Source of the DNA: an uncultured Collinsella sp.
GTDB taxonomy: Bacteria; Actinomycetota; Coriobacteriia; Coriobacteriales; Coriobacteriaceae
NCBI GenBank assembly: GCA_900549085.1
Contig: URMO01000049.1
Location: 1-14,850 of the forward strand
Length of the DNA: 14,850 nt
Direction of reading: 5' to 3'
Positions 1-7,022 of the stretch are shown piece by piece. A program made the position numbers and the translations under genes. Positions within the stretch are counted from its first letter, which is position 1. Each line of letters begins with the position of its first letter. The notes beneath the pieces are model-generated. The model saw only the letters and a list, made by a program, of their open reading frames with translations, made no database searches and had not been told where the DNA came from.

Positions 1-1
1 T

Positions 2-76
2 TCCTCGGTAGCTCAATGGTAGAGCACGCGGCTGTTAACCGCGCTGTTGTAGGTTCGAGTCCTACCCGGGGAGCCA
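2..76 (+). tRNA. tRNA-Asn (anticodon GTT)
   Basis: A complete cloverleaf can be drawn. The acceptor stem is 2-8 with 66-72, including one T-G wobble. The D arm is 11-14 with 22-25. The anticodon stem is 27-31 with 39-43, enclosing a seven-base loop with anticodon GTT at 34-36. The T stem is 49-53 with 61-65 and its loop begins TTCGA. Base 73 (G) is the discriminator, and CCA is encoded at 74-76. The anticodon reads AAC and AAT codons, so it carries asparagine. A terminator follows at once, so this is the end of a transcription unit that starts upstream of the window or within its first bases. Confidence 0.97.
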
Positions 77-82
77 GGTTGT

Positions 83-112
83 AAAACCCGTCGCTTATGC
101 GGCGGGTTTTTT
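83..112 (+). terminator. Rho-independent terminator after tRNA-Asn
   Basis: A 12-bp stem pairs 83-94 with 99-110 (one G-T wobble) around a TTAT loop and ends in six T residues at 107-112. It lies seven bases after the tRNA CCA end and ends that transcript. It separates the tRNA from the protein gene cluster. Confidence 0.93.
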
Positions 113-187
113 CATGCCGCGATCGCCTGGCGCGAACGTTGCCATATCAACATTTCGTGTCGAGGATGTAATCCCGTGACCCACCAC

Positions 188-214
188 CTCAACATGGCTC
201 GGTCGTTGTAGAAT
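188..214 (+). promoter_or_regulatory. Candidate promoter for yloU-fakA
   Basis: The gap 113-270 has no gene. TAGAAT at 209-214 is a good actinobacterial -10 element. CTCAAC at 188-193, fifteen bases upstream, is a poor -35, but the same CTCAAC-N15-TAGAAT arrangement recurs before acpP. An ATTGCAAT palindrome follows at 215-222. The start site would be near 220, giving a leader of about 50 bases. The rest of the gap shows only a 6-bp hairpin (239-244 with 250-255) just before the ribosome binding site. This is inferred from sequence pattern only. Confidence 0.45.
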
Positions 215-270
215 ATTGCAATGATTGCTCCCACGAGATGGTGCCGTGAGCACCAGATAAGGAGATTCTT

Positions 271-627
271 GTGTCTGAGACCATTAACGGCAGCCTGAGC
301 GTCTCGAACGACGTTATTGCCGATATTGCCGGTTATGCCGCGATGACGTGCTATGGCGTCGTCGGTATGGCCGAGCAGCTCCAGGGCGCCGAGAGCGTGC
401 GCCTGCTTGCCGGACAGCGCCTCCGCAAGGGCGTGCTTGTCTCCGCCGACGAGAACGGCCTTACGGTCGATCTTCACGTCGTGCTCGAGAACGGCGTCAA
501 CATGAAGTCCGTCTGCCACAATCTTTCGAGCTCCGTTGCCTTTACCCTGCAGGAGATCGCCCAGATCGATCCCGCCAGCCTTAAGATCGGCATCCACATC
601 GACGCGCTCAAGAGCCGTCTGAACTAG
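271..627 (+). CDS. yloU: Asp23/Gls24 family protein, YloU-like
   Basis: A protein of 118 residues, the usual size of YloU. The family feature is the run IAGYAAMTCYGVVGMA at residues 19-34, close to the equivalent stretch of B. subtilis YloU. It is followed by alternating strands ending in a conserved 'V/I-x-I-H-I' region (residues 96-110). No signal peptide or membrane helix is seen, so it is cytoplasmic. Family members are small alkaline-shock-type proteins, and some link to the membrane or cell envelope; the exact role of YloU is not established. The GTG start is chosen because AAGGAG at 259-264 lies six bases before it. fakA follows 27 bases later, the conserved yloU-yloV pairing, so the two are probably co-transcribed. 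The family call is secure; the function is not. Confidence 0.93.
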   Translation: MSETINGSLSVSNDVIADIAGYAAMTCYGVVGMAEQLQGAESVRLLAGQRLRKGVLVSADENGLTVDLHVVLENGVNMKSVCHNLSSSVAFTLQEIAQIDPASLKIGIHIDALKSRLN

Positions 628-654
628 CATCCGAAAACGGAGATTCAAATACCC

Positions 655-2316
655 ATGATTGCAAAGACCATTCGCACCTGTTTTCCGATCGCTGCGGCTG
701 CCGTTTCCGACAAGGCCGAGGAGATCAACAAGCTCAACGTCTTCCCCGTACCCGACGGCGACACTGGCACCAACATGTCGCTCACGCTCGCCTCGGTGAC
801 CAAGGAGCTTTCCGCCCTTCCCGCCGATGCCGACATGGAGGCCATCGCCGGCGCCATCACCCACGGCTCCCTGATGGGTGCCCGCGGCAACTCCGGCGTC
901 ATCACCTCGCAGATCCTGCGCGGCGTGGCCGAGGGCCTCGTTTCTGCCGACGAGCCCATTACGTCTGCCAACATCGCCTTCGCCTTCCGTCGTGCCGTCA
1001 AGGTCGCCTTCCAGGCTGTCCGTAAACCCATCGAGGGCACGATCCTCACGGTGCTGCGCGATGTCTCGACCAAGGCCGACGAGTGCGAAAAGAAGAAGTT
1101 CTCGGCCGAGGACGCGCTCGATGCCATCGTCGTCGAGGCCTACCAGTCCGTCGCCCGCACGCCCGACCTACTGCCCGTTCTGAAGGAGAACGGCGTGGTC
1201 GACTCCGGCGCCTTTGGCTTTGCCATCTTCCTGGAGAACTTTGTTGCCGCCGCTCTTGGTCGCAGCACTGTTGTCGAGGATTTCTCCGCCACGTTTGATT
1301 CTGCTGGCTCTGCCCGCGACGCAGCCCTCGGTCGCGTTGAGATCGAGACCAATGACGACTGGGAGGGCTCGGAGTTCCGCTACTGCAACGAGTTCCTCTT
1401 TAAGGCCGACGCCCCGTTTGACGAGGACGAGTGCCTTAAGTTCCTGGGCTCCATGGGCGACTGCGAGCTGCTCGTGGGTGCCTACCCCGACTACAAGATT
1501 CACGTGCACTCCAACACCCCCAACCTGGTGCTCGAGCACATGCTGCAGCTTGGTCAGATCTACGAGGTCTTTATCCACAACATGGAGATGGAGGCCCACG
1601 ACCGTACCGCCAAGATTCATGAGGACCAGGAGAAGGCCGCCGAGCCCGCCAAGGCGCTGGGTTTTGTCGCCGTTGCCGCCGGCTCCGGCGAGGCCGATAT
1701 CCTCAAGTCCCTCGGCGTCGACGTGATCGTCTCGGGTGGCCAGACCATGAACCCCTCGACCGCCGACCTGCTGGGCGCGGTGGATCAGGTCAACGCGACC
1801 TCGGTCATCATCCTGCCCAATAACGGCAACATCCGCATGGCTGCCGAGGCCGCCGCCTCTGCCTGCACCGACAAGAAGGTCGCCGTCGTTCCCACCAAGA
1901 CCGTTCCGCAGGCGTTCTCCGCGCTGTTCGCGGTCCTGCCCGATTCCGAGCTCGAGGACGCCGTCGCCGCCATGGTCGACGCCATCAGCGAGGTTCGCGA
2001 TGGCGAGGTCACCCGTGCCGTGCGCGATTCCAGCGCCTCTGACGGCTCTCCGATTCACTCAGGTGACGTCATGGGTATCATTGCCGGTTCCATCGACGTG
2101 GTCGGCTCCGATGTGAAGCAGGTCACGCTCGACTGCATCAACCGCATGCAGGAGGAAGAGGAGGGCGACGCGCTGACGATTCTGGCCGGCGAGGAGCTGT
2201 CCGATGAGGCCTTCCAGGAGATCGTCGACGCCATCGAGGAGGCTCAGCCCGACTTGGAGATCGACGCTCATCGTGGCGAGCAGCCGCTCTATCCCGTGAT
2301 CTTCTCGATCGAGTAG
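655..2316 (+). CDS. fakA: Fatty acid kinase catalytic subunit FakA (YloV, DAK2 domain)
   Basis: FakA phosphorylates a fatty acid held by a FakB (DegV-type) partner, giving acyl-phosphate for phospholipid synthesis. At 553 residues it has the family's full length. The N-terminal DhaL/DAK2 kinase domain shows NVFPVPDGDTGTNM (28-41), whose aspartates bind Mg-ATP, GARGNSGVITSQILRG (75-90), KPIEGTIL (124-131) and VVDSGAFG (181-188). A middle domain has YCNEF (243-247) and HVHS (283-286). The C-terminal DegV-like part has GGQTMNPST (361-369), LPNNGNI (387-393) and a QPLYPVI-type end. The last glycine-rich motif reads GAFG where many relatives have GGQG or GGKG. The ATG has only a distant GGAG (639-642, 12 bases away), so the start is less certain, but alignment with YloV allows little extension. 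No fakB lies in the window. plsX, whose product handles the same acyl-phosphate, lies downstream. Confidence 0.93.
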   Translation: MIAKTIRTCFPIAAAAVSDKAEEINKLNVFPVPDGDTGTNMSLTLASVTKELSALPADADMEAIAGAITHGSLMGARGNSGVITSQILRGVAEGLVSADEPITSANIAFAFRRAVKVAFQAVRKPIEGTILTVLRDVSTKADECEKKKFSAEDALDAIVVEAYQSVARTPDLLPVLKENGVVDSGAFGFAIFLENFVAAALGRSTVVEDFSATFDSAGSARDAALGRVEIETNDDWEGSEFRYCNEFLFKADAPFDEDECLKFLGSMGDCELLVGAYPDYKIHVHSNTPNLVLEHMLQLGQIYEVFIHNMEMEAHDRTAKIHEDQEKAAEPAKALGFVAVAAGSGEADILKSLGVDVIVSGGQTMNPSTADLLGAVDQVNATSVIILPNNGNIRMAAEAAASACTDKKVAVVPTKTVPQAFSALFAVLPDSELEDAVAAMVDAISEVRDGEVTRAVRDSSASDGSPIHSGDVMGIIAGSIDVVGSDVKQVTLDCINRMQEEEEGDALTILAGEELSDEAFQEIVDAIEEAQPDLEIDAHRGEQPLYPVIFSIE

Positions 2317-2326
2317 GCATCTGCCC

Positions 2327-4504
2327 ATGTCCGAGCTGTGCTCCGTGCCGCGCGTCTCGGAGCGCTTTGCCCAGAGCAATGCGCTCGACGAGGATATCGC
2401 GCGACTCAAATATGTTTCGGGTAAACGTGAGGAGGCCCTTCGCCGTCTGGGAATTCGGACGGTGGGGGACCTCCTTCTCCATATTCCTCACCGATATCTC
2501 GACTTTACGCGCTCCTGGTCCATTGAGATGGCGCCCATCGGTACCGTGTGCACGATTGTCGCCACGGTCGATCGTATCGTTCAAAAGCAGCCCCGTCCGC
2601 GTATGCAGGTGACCGAGGTCTCGCTGGTGGACGAGACGGGGGTGCTGCAAGTCGCCTTTTTCCGTCAGCCCTGGATTGCCCAGCAGTTTAAGCAGGGAGA
2701 CCGTCTGGCTGTGATGGGTAAGGTCGAGTTTGCCTACGGCTTTAAGCAGATGGCCTCGCCGCATTTCGAAAAGCTCGAGGACGGACGTGCCGCGGGCACC
2801 ATTCTGCCGGTCCATTACGTGAGTGATGGCGTGAGTCAGGCGTGGATGCGCCGCATCGTAAGCGGCGCGCTTGAGGTTGTCGGCAATCCCTTCGACCCGA
2901 TTCCCGCACGCTTACGCGTCAAGCGCCGCCTGATGAGCAATGCCCGCGCGCTGCGTTCAATCCATTTTCCATCGAGCATGGCCGAGCGCGATATCGCGCG
3001 CCGGCGTCTTGCCTACGAGGAGTGTCTCTGCTTGCAGCTCGCGCTGCGCCTGCGCAACGACGGCGGTATGGTCGACGTAGCGCCTTATACACATGCCGCG
3101 GGCGAGCACCTGGCAGCGCTCAGGGAAGCCCTGCCGTTTTCGCTGAGCGACGAGCAGGAGGCCGCGTTCCAAGACATCCTGCACGACATGTGCGATGGCG
3201 GGCGCGTGATGAACCGCCTGCTGCTTGGCGACGTCGGTACCGGCAAGACGGCCGTCGCCGCTTGCGCGCTGGCTGTCGCGGCCGATTCGGGCACTCAGTC
3301 CTGCGTTATGGCGCCTACGGGCGTGCTGGCGCGCCAATATGCCGATAAGACCGGCCCCTTGCTCTCGCAGGCTGGCATGTCCTGGGCGCTCCTGACGGGT
3401 GCCACGCCGGCGGCCGAGCGCGAGCGGATCCATGCGCAGTTGGAATCGGGCGAGCTCGACGTCCTCTTTGGCACTCACGCGGTCCTTTCGGATGACGTGG
3501 CGTTTAAGCATCTTTCGCTTGTCGTCATCGACGAGCAGCACCGCTTTGGTGTGGGCCAGCGCAATGCCCTGCGTGCCAAAGGCCCTGGTGCGGACCTGCT
3601 CGTCATGACGGCGACGCCTATCCCGCGCACATTGGCGCTCTCGGTCTACGGCGACCTGGACACGAGCATCATCCGCCATCGACCTGTTCCGGGGGCGGGC
3701 GTTGCGACACGCGTGCTCACCGAGTCGAGCCGCGACCTGGCCTACGGCGCCATTCGCGAGGCGCATGAAAAGGGTCAGCAGGCCTACGTGATTTGCCCGC
3801 TCGTGGAGCCGAGTGACTCGGTCGATGAGCTGGAAGACGTGCCTGGTATTGCCCGCGACGACGAGGGCCGCGTGACCGTGCCCGTGCCGCTCCACGATAC
3901 GGCAACCGAGCTCGACCGACTGCGCCTGGCGTTGCCGGGACTTACCATCGAACGCCTTCACGGCCGCATGCCGGCGGGGGAGAAGGACCGCGTGATCGCT
4001 GCCTTCAAGCGTGGCGAGATCGACGTGCTCGTATCGACCACGGTGGTCGAGGTGGGCGTCGACGTGCCCAACGCCACCGTCATGGTCATCGAGAACGGTG
4101 AGCGCTTTGGCTTGGCGGCCCTGCACCAGTTGCGCGGTCGCGTGGGCCGCGGCAGCGTGTCGGGCACCTGCCTGGTCATGACGCACTCCAAGGGCAATGG
4201 CGGCGCCTCGGCGGCACAAGACCGCCTCCAGTCGCTCGAGAAGACCTCGGACGGCTTTACGCTCGCTCAGATGGACCTGCGTCTGCGCCACGAGGGCGAG
4301 ATCCTGGGTTATCGCCAGCACGGCGGCGTGACCCTGCGCTTTGTGGACCTGGACGCCGACGAGGATCTTATCGAATGGGCCCATTTGGACGCGGTCGAGC
4401 TCTTGCGGTATGCTTGCAACCTTGACTCCGTGGCGACGCGCCCCTTGCGCGATGCGGTCGCCACGCGCTATCGACATATCTTTAAGGAGGTCAGCGGAGG
4501 ATGA
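2327..4504 (+). CDS. recG: ATP-dependent DNA helicase RecG
   Basis: RecG is a superfamily 2 translocase that remodels stalled replication forks and Holliday junctions. The 725 residues compare with 693 in E. coli. The N-terminal wedge (OB-fold) domain spans about 25-170 and includes LGIRTVGDLLLHIPHRY. Helicase motifs follow: Walker A GDVGTGKT (301-308), the DEQH box (402-405), MTATPIPRT (427-435), TTVVEVGVDVPNA (571-583) and QLRGRVGRG (601-609). About 35 residues at 493-530 form an acidic insert before the LHGRM motif; actinobacterial RecG often has extra sequence there. The C-terminal translocation motif reads HEGEILGYRQHG (655-666), where many RecG proteins have GPGE..GTRQSG. fakA ends ten bases upstream. 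I see no clear Shine-Dalgarno, so translation may rely on coupling. The 3' end overlaps rsmD by four bases. Confidence 0.97.
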   Translation: MSELCSVPRVSERFAQSNALDEDIARLKYVSGKREEALRRLGIRTVGDLLLHIPHRYLDFTRSWSIEMAPIGTVCTIVATVDRIVQKQPRPRMQVTEVSLVDETGVLQVAFFRQPWIAQQFKQGDRLAVMGKVEFAYGFKQMASPHFEKLEDGRAAGTILPVHYVSDGVSQAWMRRIVSGALEVVGNPFDPIPARLRVKRRLMSNARALRSIHFPSSMAERDIARRRLAYEECLCLQLALRLRNDGGMVDVAPYTHAAGEHLAALREALPFSLSDEQEAAFQDILHDMCDGGRVMNRLLLGDVGTGKTAVAACALAVAADSGTQSCVMAPTGVLARQYADKTGPLLSQAGMSWALLTGATPAAERERIHAQLESGELDVLFGTHAVLSDDVAFKHLSLVVIDEQHRFGVGQRNALRAKGPGADLLVMTATPIPRTLALSVYGDLDTSIIRHRPVPGAGVATRVLTESSRDLAYGAIREAHEKGQQAYVICPLVEPSDSVDELEDVPGIARDDEGRVTVPVPLHDTATELDRLRLALPGLTIERLHGRMPAGEKDRVIAAFKRGEIDVLVSTTVVEVGVDVPNATVMVIENGERFGLAALHQLRGRVGRGSVSGTCLVMTHSKGNGGASAAQDRLQSLEKTSDGFTLAQMDLRLRHEGEILGYRQHGGVTLRFVDLDADEDLIEWAHLDAVELLRYACNLDSVATRPLRDAVATRYRHIFKEVSGG
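4484..4490 (+). promoter_or_regulatory. Ribosome binding site of rsmD inside recG
   Basis: AAGGAGG lies ten bases before the rsmD ATG and within the last codons of recG. It fixes the rsmD start, and the ATGA overlap suggests coupled translation. Confidence 0.8.
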
Positions 4505-5145
4505 GAATCATCGGCGGTGAATGGCGCGGCCGCAAGATCGAAGAGCCGCGTGGGCGCGATGTCACCCGTCCCACGACCGATCGCGTGCGCGAGGCATGCG
4601 CGTCCATGGTCATGTCAGCGTTCGATTTCGATTTGGACGAGGTTCGCGTGCTGGATGCCTTTGGCGGCTCCGGTGCCCTGGGAATTGAGATGCTCTCGCG
4701 TGGCGCCCGCACGCTCACCACGTTCGAGATTGATCGCAATGCCGCCCGTCTGATCACCAAGAATATCGAGTCGCTGTGCCGCGACCGCTCGCGCTGGCGC
4801 GTCGTTACCGGTGATGTGCTGGCGAGTGCCTCGCGCGGCCGTGTGCCGGGCGGCCCCTTCGATCTGGTCCTGCTCGATCCGCCGTATGCCTTTGGCGCCG
4901 AGCCGGTCGAGGAGCTGCTGCAAAATCTTTCCCAGCAGGGGCTGCTGACGCCCGGGGCCTTTGCCCTGTTTGAGCATGCCGCATTCGATGCGGGCGCTCA
5001 TCCGGCTGGTTTTGAGACCGTGCGGGAGAAGCGCTACGGCATTACCTCGGTTGACTTGCTGTGCTGGGTGGCCGAGGACGAGAACGACCATGCTGACGAG
5101 AACGAAATTGACGAGGATGCGCCTTCGGAGGACACCCATGAATGA
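4501..5145 (+). CDS. rsmD: 16S rRNA (guanine(966)-N(2))-methyltransferase RsmD
   Basis: RsmD transfers a methyl group from S-adenosylmethionine to G966 (E. coli numbering) of 16S rRNA during small-subunit assembly. The 214 residues show the family start RIIGGEWRGRKI (2-13), RPTTDRVREA (23-32), the SAM-binding loop LDAFGGSGALGIE (51-63) and the catalytic DPPY (126-129). The usual LFN after RVRE is ASM here. The last 24 residues (191-214) are a strongly acidic, low-complexity tail that the core fold does not need. The start overlaps the recG stop (ATGA), and the end overlaps the coaD start by eight bases. The rsmD-coaD pairing is widely conserved (ylbH-coaD in B. subtilis; Rv2966c-Rv2965c in M. 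tuberculosis). Confidence 0.95.
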   Translation: MRIIGGEWRGRKIEEPRGRDVTRPTTDRVREACASMVMSAFDFDLDEVRVLDAFGGSGALGIEMLSRGARTLTTFEIDRNAARLITKNIESLCRDRSRWRVVTGDVLASASRGRVPGGPFDLVLLDPPYAFGAEPVEELLQNLSQQGLLTPGAFALFEHAAFDAGAHPAGFETVREKRYGITSVDLLCWVAEDENDHADENEIDEDAPSEDTHE

Positions 5146-5635
5146 CACCATCAACCGCGTGATCGTCCCGGGCACCTTTGATCCCATCACCTTTGGCCAT
5201 ATCGACGTAATTCGCAGAGCCCGCCGCATCTTTCCCAGCGTGATTGTCGCCGTGGCCGAATCTCAGGGTAAAAACGGCGTGGGTACCACCTTTATGCTCG
5301 ACGAGCGCGTGGCGCTGGCCCGCGAGGCCCTCGGCGATTTGGACGGGATCGAGGTACTGCCCTTCACCGGCCTGCTGGTCGACTTTGCACGTGAACAGGG
5401 GGCAGGTGCCGTCGTTAAGGGCCTGCGCGCCATGACCGACTTTGAATACGAACTGCAGCAGGCCGACCTCAACTATCGCCTGGATAACGAGCTGGAGTCC
5501 ATCTTTGTCATGAGTGCTCCGCAGTACGGCTACATTTCGAGTTCGGTGGTGCGCCAGATCGCTTCGCTTGGCAGCGACGTGTCGACGTTTGTGCCGCCCA
5601 ACGTGGTCGAAGCGCTCAAACATCGCTTTTCATGA
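5138..5635 (+). CDS. coaD: Phosphopantetheine adenylyltransferase CoaD
   Basis: CoaD joins ATP and 4'-phosphopantetheine to make dephospho-CoA, the penultimate step of CoA synthesis. The 165 residues match the family's size (about 160). The nucleotidyltransferase motif is GTFDPITFGH (12-21), with the T-x-G-H signature at 18-21. KGLRAMTDFEYE (94-105) and the ISSSVVR motif (133-139) complete the active site. An in-frame open stretch extends upstream to 4961, but the true start is the ATG at 5138: GGAGG at 5127-5131 sits six bases before it, and the homologous region begins right after it. It overlaps rsmD by eight bases. Its product feeds the 4'-phosphopantetheine arm of AcpP, encoded downstream. 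Confidence 0.97.
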   Translation: MNDTINRVIVPGTFDPITFGHIDVIRRARRIFPSVIVAVAESQGKNGVGTTFMLDERVALAREALGDLDGIEVLPFTGLLVDFAREQGAGAVVKGLRAMTDFEYELQQADLNYRLDNELESIFVMSAPQYGYISSSVVRQIASLGSDVSTFVPPNVVEALKHRFS

Positions 5636-5640
5636 CGTTT

Positions 5641-5668
5641 TTTATTGCCTGGTGGCATGTGGTAAACT
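5641..5668 (+). promoter_or_regulatory. Candidate promoter for the SepIVA-like/DUF177 pair
   Basis: The 68-base gap after coaD holds TGG-TAAACT, an extended -10 element with its hexamer at 5663-5668. A weak TTTATT at 5641-5646 sits sixteen bases upstream. A T-rich run at 5638-5646 follows the coaD stop but has no good hairpin, so I do not call a terminator. The call rests on pattern only. Confidence 0.35.
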
Positions 5669-5692
5669 AACACGATGACATGTTACCTATGA

Positions 5693-5699
5693 AAGGAGA
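5693..5699 (+). promoter_or_regulatory. Ribosome binding site fixing the start at 5704
   Basis: AAGGAGA stands four bases before the ATG at 5704. The alternative in-frame ATG at 5680 has no purine-rich site before it, so the shorter protein is preferred. Confidence 0.8.
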
Positions 5700-5703
5700 C
5701 CGG

Positions 5704-6201
5704 ATGCCGGGCGAGAATTTTCCTGGCGACAGGATCGTGAGTCTTGTCGACGAGCTCGAGGGGCTCATCGAAGAGGCTAAGACGCCGTTCGGCAAGAACG
5801 CCCAGATGAAGGTTATCGACGCCGACGTCTTCTTTAACATCCTCGATGAGATCCGCATGAGCTATCCCGAGGAGTGGCAGAAGTCCCGCCGTATCCTCAA
5901 AGAACGCGAGGAGCTTATGGCCTCCGCCGCCGCTCAGGCTGATTCCATCATTGCCGACGCTCAGCAGCAGGCGCTCACCATTGCCGGTGAGCAGGAGATC
6001 GTCCGCTTAGCCCAGCAGCAGGCCGACGACATCCGCGACCGTGCCCAGCAGTACGAGCGCGAGACGCGTTATGCCGCCGAGGATTACGCCGAGCAGGTCT
6101 TTACGCACCTCGAGGAGAACCTTAAGAGTCTGACCGGCACCGTCACTCGTTGCCGTCAGCAGCTCAACGAGGGCGCCGCCCAGCAGAACGGTCAGTGGTA
6201 A
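5704..6201 (+). CDS. SepIVA/DivIVA-like coiled-coil protein
   Basis: A cytoplasmic protein of 165 residues with no catalytic motif, signal peptide or membrane span. Residues 9-52 form a hydrophobic-acidic N-terminal region (VDELEGLIEEAKTPFG, then VIDADVFFNILDEIRMSYPEEW). Residues 55-140 are almost wholly helical, rich in Ala, Gln, Glu and Arg, and read as a coiled coil, followed by a polar tail. This resembles DivIVA/SepIVA-type scaffold proteins. In Mycobacterium, SepIVA (Rv2927c) likewise stands next to a DUF177 gene (Rv2926c) and near rnc and smc, which supports the call. The family relation is inferred, and this protein is shorter than SepIVA. An in-frame ATG exists at 5680, but AAGGAGA at 5693-5699 places the start at 5704. 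The TAA overlaps the next ATG by one base, so the two are probably coupled. Confidence 0.72.
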   Translation: MPGENFPGDRIVSLVDELEGLIEEAKTPFGKNAQMKVIDADVFFNILDEIRMSYPEEWQKSRRILKEREELMASAAAQADSIIADAQQQALTIAGEQEIVRLAQQQADDIRDRAQQYERETRYAAEDYAEQVFTHLEENLKSLTGTVTRCRQQLNEGAAQQNGQW

Positions 6202-6755
6202 TGGCTGAGTTCCCGAGCGTAACCGTCGATCTTTCCGAGCAGCTCGAGTTTCCCGGAGACTCTTATCCGCTGACCGGCAAGGTCGATGTCGCCACCTACA
6301 CGGTGGGCGAGAAGGAGTACCAGCTGCAGGACGGCATTTCCTACGACGTGGTCTTTACCAACGCCGGTACCGGTGTTCTGCTTTCGGGCATGGTCCGCGC
6401 TCACGCCACCGGCGAGTGCGATCGCTGCCTGGAGCCCGCATCGTTTGATATCGCAGGCGAGATCGAGGAGTTTTACCTCTTTAACGAGCCCGAGGACCCC
6501 GAGGCCTACGAAGACGGCTACGAGCTCCTGGGCGAGGATCGCATTGTCGATCTGGGCGAGCCCATCAACGACGCGGTCGTCATGGACACGCCGTTCGTTG
6601 TCCTGTGCAAGCCCGATTGCCGCGGCCTTTGCCCCACCTGCGGCATCAATCTCAACGTCGAGCAATGCGATTGCGCTGCCAAGGCGGAGGCCGAATGGGC
6701 CGCTGCCACGGAAAATCCATTTGCAGCATTGAAGAATCTCAAGCTTGACGAGTAA
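6201..6755 (+). CDS. yceD: DUF177 family protein (YceD/YlbN), zinc-ribbon-like
   Basis: A protein of 184 residues with the full DUF177 pattern. A beta-rich N-terminal half carries the first pair CDRC (73-76, within GECDRCLEP). An acidic middle follows (EPEDPEAYEDGYELL). The C-terminal signature CKPDCRGLCPTCGINLN has cysteines at 136, 140, 144 and 147, and CDC lies at 156-158. The cysteines suggest metal binding. Homologues next to rpmF in E. coli and plants have been linked to 23S rRNA accumulation; the mechanism is not known. Open frame extends upstream to 6150, but the start is taken as the ATG at 6201, which overlaps the previous stop (TAATG) and opens the homologous region. No strong Shine-Dalgarno is seen, consistent with translational coupling. 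rpmF lies 64 bases downstream, the conserved yceD-rpmF order. Confidence 0.92.
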   Translation: MAEFPSVTVDLSEQLEFPGDSYPLTGKVDVATYTVGEKEYQLQDGISYDVVFTNAGTGVLLSGMVRAHATGECDRCLEPASFDIAGEIEEFYLFNEPEDPEAYEDGYELLGEDRIVDLGEPINDAVVMDTPFVVLCKPDCRGLCPTCGINLNVEQCDCAAKAEAEWAAATENPFAALKNLKLDE

Positions 6756-6769
6756 AACTGTGGTAGTAT
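6745..6769 (+). promoter_or_regulatory. Candidate promoter for rpmF
   Basis: TGG-TAGTAT forms an extended -10 with its hexamer at 6764-6769. TTGACG at 6745-6750 is a good -35 hexamer, but the 13-base spacer is short, so the extended -10 may do most of the work. The elements straddle the end of the DUF177 gene. Start near 6776 would give a leader of about 44 bases. A weak 4-bp inverted repeat (6763-6766 with 6772-6775) surrounds the -10. Confidence 0.45.
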
Positions 6770-6819
6770 CGCTACTTGCGCGTAATCGCCACACTGGATA
6801 GTTCATAAGGAAGGTCACT

Positions 6820-6999
6820 ATGCCCGTACCTAAACAAAAGCAGGGTCGTATTCGCACCCATACCCGTCGTTCCGCCAACATGAAGATCTCGGCTGCGGCT
6901 CAGTCCACGTGCCCCCGTTGCGGCGCTGTTAAGCTCCCGCACCACGTGTGCCCCAGCTGCGGTTTCTACAAGGACCGCGAGGTTATCGTTACCGAGTAA
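6820..6999 (+). CDS. rpmF: 50S ribosomal protein L32
   Basis: A protein of 59 residues, the normal length for L32, a small zinc-ribbon protein of the large ribosomal subunit. It starts MPVPKQKQGRIRTHTRRS, the typical basic N-terminus, and has the four zinc cysteines CPRC (31-34) and CPSC (44-47) with the usual GFYKDREVI end. It is therefore the zinc-containing (C+) form, whose expression in other bacteria may be replaced by a cysteine-free paralogue under zinc shortage; no such paralogue is in this window. AAGGAAGG at 6808-6815 precedes the ATG. It is flanked by DUF177 and plsX, the same order as E. coli yceD-rpmF-plsX. Confidence 0.97.
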   Translation: MPVPKQKQGRIRTHTRRSANMKISAAAQSTCPRCGAVKLPHHVCPSCGFYKDREVIVTE

Positions 7000-7002
7000 C
7001 TG

Positions 7003-7008
7003 TATACT
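7003..7008 (+). promoter_or_regulatory. Candidate -10 element for plsX
   Basis: TATACT sits four bases after the rpmF stop. No convincing -35 is seen at the normal distance (AGGTTA at 6980-6985). A start near 7015 would place a palindrome and a full terminator hairpin in the plsX leader. Read-through from rpmF is the simpler alternative. Confidence 0.3.
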
Positions 7009-7022
7009 CTGGATACGATGCC

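Noticed and set aside
2957..4477. A 506-codon open frame on the - strand opposite recG
   Set aside because: Same codon-use shadow. RecG on the + strand has all helicase motifs.
4961..5137. Extended N-terminus for CoaD
   Set aside because: The extra residues do not resemble CoaD and lie in rsmD; GGAGG at 5127-5131 marks ATG 5138.
5611..5646. Possible terminator after coaD (weak AAGCG/CGCTT arms and a T run)
   Set aside because: Only five base pairs with a nine-base loop inside coaD, and the T run is separated from the stem, so termination is doubtful.
5680..5703. Earlier ATG for the SepIVA-like gene
   Set aside because: No ribosome binding site before it, whereas AAGGAGA lies just before ATG 5704.
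6150..6200. Extended N-terminus for the DUF177 protein
   Set aside because: It lies inside the previous gene, and the TAATG coupling at 6199-6203 gives a natural start.
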